Assembly (NCBI GenBank): GCA_003645605.1
Contig: QNAY01000028.1
Coordinates: forward strand, 1 to 9,114
Source: Thermodesulfobacteriota bacterium
GTDB taxonomy: Bacteria > Desulfobacterota > Dissulfuribacteria > Dissulfuribacterales > UBA3076
Reading direction: 5' to 3'
DNA: 9,114 nucleotides
Part shown: one piece after another, positions 4,914 to 9,114 of the stretch
Layout of the letters: each line of letters opens with the position of its first letter
Position numbering within the stretch: the first letter of the stretch is position 1
Program-made: the position numbers and the translations under genes
The notes under the pieces: model-generated
The model's input: only the letters and a program-made list of their open reading frames with translations
Database searches by the model: none
Told to the model about the DNA's origin: nothing

Positions 4914-6377
4914 CTAGATTTTATGTTGTTTGATTGCAATTTCATAGAAATCCGCACCAGTTATATCGTTGATCACAATAGCCGGGAAATCCTTAACCTT
5001 CATCCGGTATAGGGCCTCCGGACCCAACTCGGGAAATGCAATTAGCTCGCAGGACTCTATGCAGCTCGCCAGATAGGCCCCCGCACCCCCTGTTGTCGCA
5101 AAATACACGGCACCGTGTTTTTTCAGAGCGGCCTTCACCTCAGAGGAACGCCTCCCCTTTCCCATTGTGGCAAGCACGCCTTCAGCCAGCACGCGGGGTG
5201 TATAGGCATCCATTCGATAGCTGGTGGTAGGCCCTGCTGAACCCACCGGCCTTCCCGGCGGGGCTGGAGAGGGACCCACATAATATATTAATTGCCCACA
5301 GAGGTCTACAGGCAAAGGATCGCCTCTGTCTAACATTTCCACCAATCGACGATGGGTCTGGTCCCGCCCTGTATAAACAACACCGTTGAGTAATACCCAA
5401 TCACCAGCCCGAAGGTCCCGTATAGCCGATTTTGACAGTGGGAGCTCGATCCGAACAACTCCTTGCGCAAAAGGCATGGGACGTTTAGTAGAAAAAGGGG
5501 GGGGAATAACCCCTGACCCTTGACACATAACCCATGACCCACCTCTCCACTTTGCGGTACAATGCCTGGCGGCATGACACTGGATGTTTATTGCTACAGG
5601 GAGGCTTGCTATATGACAGGGATAGGCCTCCACTACCACACCAAGAGACGTGACAGACCCGCCAAGTCCCAGAGGACCAATCCTCAGACCATTAATTCGG
5701 GCAAAGATCCGGTCCTCCAGCTCTGCCAAATCATCCCTTGAATTTCTCAAACCCACAGGTCTCAACAGGGCCTTTTTGGCAAGCAGCGCCGCTTTTTCCA
5801 TGGTACCGCCGATACCTATGCCTATTATCCCGGGGGGACAGGGATTCGGTCCAGCCTTTAGCACCTGATTTGCTACTGCCCTCACAATGCCATCCTCGCC
5901 TGCCGAAGGCGGGAGCATCACCATGGCACTCATGTTTTCGCTTCCGCAACCCTTTGGTAATACGGAAATCTCCAGACTATCACCGGCCACCGGCTCTACA
6001 TGGACAACCGCAGGGGTGTTGTCCCCTGTGTTTTTCCTGGTAATAGGATCGCAAACAGAGCATCTCAGACAACCTTCTCTTGTACCTTGGGCAATTCCCT
6101 CATTTATGGCACTGACCAGATCCCCCTCAATTTTAAGCTCCTGACCCATTTGTACAAATACAACATCAATACCTGTATCCTGACATATCGGAAGATCGGT
6201 CTGCCTGGCAAGACTTGCATTTTCTACTATAATATCAAGCATCAGCCTGCCGGTCTGTGATTCCTCTCTCTCCCTTGCAGCCAGGAGAGCTGTCTCGACA
6301 TCCTGTGGCAGTTCACGGTTTGCGGTCTGTACCAGCCTGCTTACTATTAAAGAGATTGTGTCTTCAGGTAAATTCAT
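4914..6377 (-). CDS. Class I fumarate hydratase, alpha and beta parts fused (Fe-S dependent)
   Basis: It interconverts fumarate and L-malate using an oxygen-labile 4Fe-4S cluster. Residues 1-277 match the alpha part (PF05681-type), with probable cluster ligands Cys65 (ICQDTG), Cys144 (KGCGSEN) and Cys180 (NPCPPG). Residues about 305-487 match the beta part (PF05683-type), with GPTTSYRMD (382-390) and MGKGR (405-409). At 487 residues it equals a two-subunit pair (about 280 plus 185) joined by a short linker, rather than E. coli FumA at about 548. The linker (about 278-304) is encoded partly by a near-perfect 14-bp repeat and crosses an eight-G run (5497-5504), see findings. No Shine-Dalgarno precedes Met301, so separate beta translation looks unlikely. 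The ATG has only a weak ribosome binding site and lies 8 nt after thiDN, implying coupling. Related tartrate dehydratases share these domains, so the substrate is inferred. Confidence 0.93.
   Translation of the reverse strand: MNLPEDTISLIVSRLVQTANRELPQDVETALLAAREREESQTGRLMLDIIVENASLARQTDLPICQDTGIDVVFVQMGQELKIEGDLVSAINEGIAQGTREGCLRCSVCDPITRKNTGDNTPAVVHVEPVAGDSLEISVLPKGCGSENMSAMVMLPPSAGEDGIVRAVANQVLKAGPNPCPPGIIGIGIGGTMEKAALLAKKALLRPVGLRNSRDDLAELEDRIFARINGLRIGPLGLGGSVTSLGVVVEAYPCHIASLPVAINIQCHAARHCTAKWRGGSWVMCQGSGVIPPPFSTKRPMPFAQGVVRIELPLSKSAIRDLRAGDWVLLNGVVYTGRDQTHRRLVEMLDRGDPLPVDLCGQLIYYVGPSPAPPGRPVGSAGPTTSYRMDAYTPRVLAEGVLATMGKGRRSSEVKAALKKHGAVYFATTGGAGAYLASCIESCELIAFPELGPEALYRMKVKDFPAIVINDITGADFYEIAIKQHKI
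5506..5540. repeat. Near-perfect 14-bp direct repeat within the fumarase linker
   Basis: On the coding strand GGGTCATGGGTTAT (5527-5540) is followed after seven bases by GGGTCAGGGGTTAT (5506-5519), differing at one base. The eight-base C run of the coding strand (5497-5504) then follows, and a T run (5492-5496) after that. Such G-rich GGGTCA/GGGTTA strings are typical of intergenic filler rather than of a conserved enzyme. Confidence 0.8.
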
Positions 6378-6385
6378 AGCAAAAA

Positions 6386-7738
6386 TTACGAAAACCCCGC
6401 CAACTTCAAGGCCTTGTCCACCACTTCCAACGGATCGTGTCCAAGGACTCGAATAATCGGCTCTTTTCCTATATCTCCTGCATCATGTATGATATCCGGC
6501 ACCATGCCGGCACCTTCAATGGCCTTCTTTACGCCCCATACCAGGGTAGAACCTTCCTTTGCTTTCACGTCCTCTGGTTCATCCTTTCTGGAGAACTCAG
6601 CCATTGAGTAACCAAGGTCCTGTGCCCGCTCAAGATACACAAGATCATAGCGGATATTCATGGCCGACCTGTATCCACGATCATGGCCCATCGCGGTCAA
6701 TATTATCCTGGCAACATGGCTTGAGACCCCATATGCCGGGCACCTTATCCTTGCCACCCCCTCTTCCAGGCCTACAATCCTTCCGGGAAAAGCAGCCACA
6801 TCTTGCACAGAACTTGCCCACGGAAGGGCATAGCCAAGATTCATTTGGACCTCTGGGACCAGAGAACGACACGGGAGCGACAAAAGACGCTTCCATGCCT
6901 TCTCAAGGGCTTGGATTACGGGGTAACGAGCAATATCATCTTCGATTACACTCAAAGGGTTCGTTGGCCCTATTCCCTTGCCGACAGGCACCGCCCCCCT
7001 GATTGCCCGGGTTACAAATTCTTTGGCCTTCTGTGCGGCATTTTCTATTCCCGTTCCACGAGCCAGAAACACCAACAGTGCGGCAGAAAAGGTGCAGCCG
7101 GTTCCGTGGGTATGTCGTGTGGGAATGCGGGTCCTTGTTATCTCTAAAACCCCTTCTTCGCAGGCAAGAACATCCACCGGATCATGGTTGCGGAGATGGC
7201 CCCCCTTCAGAATGACAGAAGGGCAACCTGCAAGCTTGAGGAGATCAACGGCAGCACGTCGCATATCTTCCAGTGTCTGGATGCGCCGGCCGAGAAGGAC
7301 TTCAGCCTCCGGGATATTAGGTGTAAACACGTCCGCCAGAGAAAGGAGCCTGGTCCTTAGGACATCCACGGCATTTTGTTCCAGTAATCGATGCCCGTTT
7401 TTGGAGACCATGACAGGGTCTACCACCAGTATGGTCTCTTTGTTAATATACCGGCCTAGACGATCCGCAACAATCTCCACAATTTTTGCGTTGGCCAGCA
7501 TACCGGTCTTGATGGCTGTTGGGCAAATGTCTTCAAGAACGGCATCAAGCTGCTTCCCAACAAAATCCGGAGCTACAGGCTCAACAGCATGGACCCCGAG
7601 GGTGTTCTGAGCAGTCAGTGCTGTAACAACGCTTGAGCCATAGGACCCAAGGACCGTAAAGACTTTCAGGTCTTGTTGGAGACCGGCGCCACCACCCGAG
7701 TCGGAGCCGGCAATAGTAAGAACCGGACCAGGATTCAT
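6386..7738 (-). CDS. thiDN: Bifunctional ThiD-ThiN: HMP/HMP-P kinase plus thiamine-phosphate synthase
   Basis: Residues 1 to about 262 are ThiD, which phosphorylates HMP to HMP-P and HMP-PP with ATP. The signature TIAGSDSGGGAG (8-19), the HMP contact Gln44 (LTAQNT), TGML (78-81) and the catalytic Cys215 in HGTGCTFSAAL all sit at positions nearly identical to E. coli ThiD. Residues about 270-450 are ThiN, the archaeal-type thiamine-phosphate synthase that replaces ThiE; visible marks are PEVQMNLGYALP (295-306), SSHVARIILTAM (339-350), AMNIRY (359-364) and GKEPIIRVLG (424-433). The kinase product can therefore pass to the synthase domain of the same protein to be joined with thiazole phosphate. 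The ATG overlaps the thiC stop (ATGA, 7735-7738), with AGAGG just upstream, so translation is coupled. The fusion is known in archaea and several bacteria. Both domains look intact. Confidence 0.96.
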   Translation of the reverse strand: MNPGPVLTIAGSDSGGGAGLQQDLKVFTVLGSYGSSVVTALTAQNTLGVHAVEPVAPDFVGKQLDAVLEDICPTAIKTGMLANAKIVEIVADRLGRYINKETILVVDPVMVSKNGHRLLEQNAVDVLRTRLLSLADVFTPNIPEAEVLLGRRIQTLEDMRRAAVDLLKLAGCPSVILKGGHLRNHDPVDVLACEEGVLEITRTRIPTRHTHGTGCTFSAALLVFLARGTGIENAAQKAKEFVTRAIRGAVPVGKGIGPTNPLSVIEDDIARYPVIQALEKAWKRLLSLPCRSLVPEVQMNLGYALPWASSVQDVAAFPGRIVGLEEGVARIRCPAYGVSSHVARIILTAMGHDRGYRSAMNIRYDLVYLERAQDLGYSMAEFSRKDEPEDVKAKEGSTLVWGVKKAIEGAGMVPDIIHDAGDIGKEPIIRVLGHDPLEVVDKALKLAGFS

Positions 7739-9051
7739 TTCCTCTCATCGCCCCTTGCCTCCCGGCCCTTTCTCATCGCCCTTTGGTAGGTCTTGATTGC
7801 GCAGTAGTCCCCGCACATCGTGCAGGTAGATCCATGGTGTTCTCCGCCTTCTTCACGATAGAGACGGGCCTTTTCAGGATCTATGGAAAGCTCTATCTGG
7901 GTCTTCCAGTCAAGGCGGTGCCTGGCCTCGGCCATCATTCGATCTTTCTCTATGGCACCGGGGACTTCCTTAACTATATCAGCCGTATGGGCCGCAACGC
8001 GACAAGCGATCACCCCTTCTTTCACATCGTCCAGTGACGGCAGCTTCAGGTGTTCGGCAGGCGTCACATAACAAAGAAAATCAGCCCCGGCTGCCGCCGC
8101 GATGGCCCCACCAATGGCACTGGTAATATGATCGTACCCGGGGGCAATATCAGTTGTCAGGGGACCAAGTACATAAAATGGTGCCCCGTGACAGAGCCTC
8201 TTTTCCAAAAGAACATTGGCCGGTATCTGGTCCATTGACATATGACCGGGCCCTTCAATTATTACCTGTACACCTGCGTCCCATGCCCTCAGTGTGAGTT
8301 CACCCAGGACTATCAGCTCATGCACCTGCGCGCCGTCTGTTGCGTCCATCAGGCACCCCGGCCTGAGACCGTCACCAAGGCTCAAAGTGAGATCGTGCTC
8401 CCGAGCTATTGCCAGGATATCATCAAAATGCTCAAAGAGGGGATTTTCCTTCCGGTTGTGCATCATCCACTCCAGGATGAAGGAACCTCCTCTGCTGACC
8501 ACCCCCATTACGCGCTCCTTCAACCGGAGATGCTCCGCAGCCTTGAGGGTCAACCCGCAATGAATAGTCACGAAGTCAATTCCCTCCTGACCATGTTCCT
8601 CAATTACCCTCAGCAGATCGTCCACCTCCATTTCGCAAACTGAGCGCTTGCGCCGCTCCACAGTCTCAACTGCAGCCTGATAAATAGGAACTGTGCCAAG
8701 AGGTACTGGACAGGCATCTCTGATAGCCTGGCGAATCTTTTTTATCGGACCTCCGGTGGAAAGATCCATTATCGTGTGGGCCCCTGCATCCAGAGCCACC
8801 TTGAGCTTTTCCAATTCAGCTTTCAGCTCAGGATGATCCTTTGAAGTGCCTATGTTTGCATTAACCTTGGTGGAGATCCCTTTACCCACTGCCATGGGAC
8901 GGCTAAGCTTCACATGTCTGTTGTGTGGAATTGCCACTTCCCCTGTCCCCACGGCTTGAACCAGAAACTGTGGATCCAGACCCTCGTCCAGGGCACAACG
9001 CTCAATAAGTTTGGATACTATACCTTGTTTTGCTTGATCTTTTATAGTCAT
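7735..9051 (-). CDS. thiC: Phosphomethylpyrimidine synthase ThiC (short form, radical SAM)
   Basis: ThiC rearranges 5-aminoimidazole ribotide (AIR) to HMP-phosphate using S-adenosylmethionine and a 4Fe-4S cluster, the committed step of thiamine pyrimidine synthesis. The 438-residue product is the compact bacterial/archaeal form, lacking the long N-terminal region of the ~630-residue E. coli type. Family motifs appear in order: VNANIGTS (63-70), MDLSTGG (95-101), SRGGSF (186-191), LGDGLRPG (225-232), EGPGHM (266-271) and GPLTTDIAPGYDH (296-308). The cluster-binding cysteines are in CTMCGDYC (410, 413, 417), spaced CX2CX3C, whereas the long form has CX2CX4C. The start ATG (9049-9051) gives the expected N terminus; its ribosome binding site (AGAG) is weak. 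It is the first visible gene of the thiC-thiDN-fumarase operon. Only 63 bp of leader are in view, and they show no TPP-riboswitch (thi box) core. Confidence 0.97.
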   Translation of the reverse strand: MTIKDQAKQGIVSKLIERCALDEGLDPQFLVQAVGTGEVAIPHNRHVKLSRPMAVGKGISTKVNANIGTSKDHPELKAELEKLKVALDAGAHTIMDLSTGGPIKKIRQAIRDACPVPLGTVPIYQAAVETVERRKRSVCEMEVDDLLRVIEEHGQEGIDFVTIHCGLTLKAAEHLRLKERVMGVVSRGGSFILEWMMHNRKENPLFEHFDDILAIAREHDLTLSLGDGLRPGCLMDATDGAQVHELIVLGELTLRAWDAGVQVIIEGPGHMSMDQIPANVLLEKRLCHGAPFYVLGPLTTDIAPGYDHITSAIGGAIAAAAGADFLCYVTPAEHLKLPSLDDVKEGVIACRVAAHTADIVKEVPGAIEKDRMMAEARHRLDWKTQIELSIDPEKARLYREEGGEHHGSTCTMCGDYCAIKTYQRAMRKGREARGDERK

Positions 9052-9114
9052 AAGAGAACTCTAATGATGACTCAAGGGGTTTTCAAGATGATTTTCATGG
9101 GTTATTAAGAGATA
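9052..9114 (-). other. Partial leader of the thi operon, cut by the window edge
   Basis: These 63 bp precede thiC. I see neither a thi-box-like core (CUGAGA or the AUGCCAGCG-type segment) nor a convincing -35/-10 pair. Promoter and any riboswitch must lie further upstream if present. Confidence 0.4.

Noticed and set aside
6978..7610. 210-residue plus-strand open frame
   Set aside because: It lies antisense to the conserved ThiD domain, has an arginine/serine/threonine-rich shadow composition and no ribosome binding site.
9052..9114. TPP riboswitch upstream of thiC
   Set aside because: It is expected for many thiC operons, but the 63 visible bases show no thi-box core; it could only lie outside the window.
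1..9114. tRNA or rRNA genes
   Set aside because: I saw no cloverleaf-like TTCRANNC context or rRNA-like stretch in the intergenic regions on either strand.

Overview
The window reads as ordinary bacterial chromosome: six confident or probable housekeeping-type genes, with a repeat-rich spacer between them. The protein types suggest a Desulfobacterota-like (former deltaproteobacterial) anaerobe or close relative. They are a short-form ThiC, a ThiD-ThiN fusion instead of ThiE, a SEC-C-tagged methionine aminopeptidase and an oxygen-sensitive class I fumarase with the alpha/beta layout of two-subunit enzymes. The abundant short palindromic intergenic repeats fit the same picture. This placement is inference from gene content, not from a marker gene.

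Layout, left to right. Positions 1-1822 carry argS (arginyl-tRNA synthetase, minus strand). Its 3' end runs into a ~111-bp repeat with 17-bp inverted ends (14-124), which supplies its last 15 codons and its stop. A second copy of this repeat (2095-2206) lies on the other side of argS in the same orientation. Between the argS start and that copy is a ~207-bp imperfect palindrome holding a plausible argS promoter. Positions 2207-3171 are gene-poor. They contain a candidate 73-residue cysteine-rich small gene on the minus strand, and a 157-bp MITE-like element (2879-3035) with perfect 17-bp inverted ends and a nested stem. Then comes map (3206-4084, plus strand), followed by a large two-way hairpin between it and a convergent 106-residue gene of unknown function (4311-4631). 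That gene has a near-consensus sigma-70 promoter and a strong ribosome binding site.

The right half (4914-9051) is one minus-strand operon read right to left: thiC, then thiDN (4-bp start/stop overlap), then a class I fumarase (8-nt gap). ThiC makes HMP-phosphate from the purine intermediate AIR. The ThiD domain phosphorylates HMP/HMP-P and the ThiN domain couples HMP-PP to thiazole phosphate to give thiamine phosphate. The fumarase has its alpha and beta parts in one reading frame, joined by a short linker that looks like translated intergenic repeat and crosses an eight-base homopolymer.

I see no new defence, mobile or biosynthetic system. The points most worth a second look concern repeats meeting genes: the repeat-derived tail of ArgS, the repeat-like linker of the fused fumarase, the two MITE-like repeat families, and the two small uncharacterised genes.
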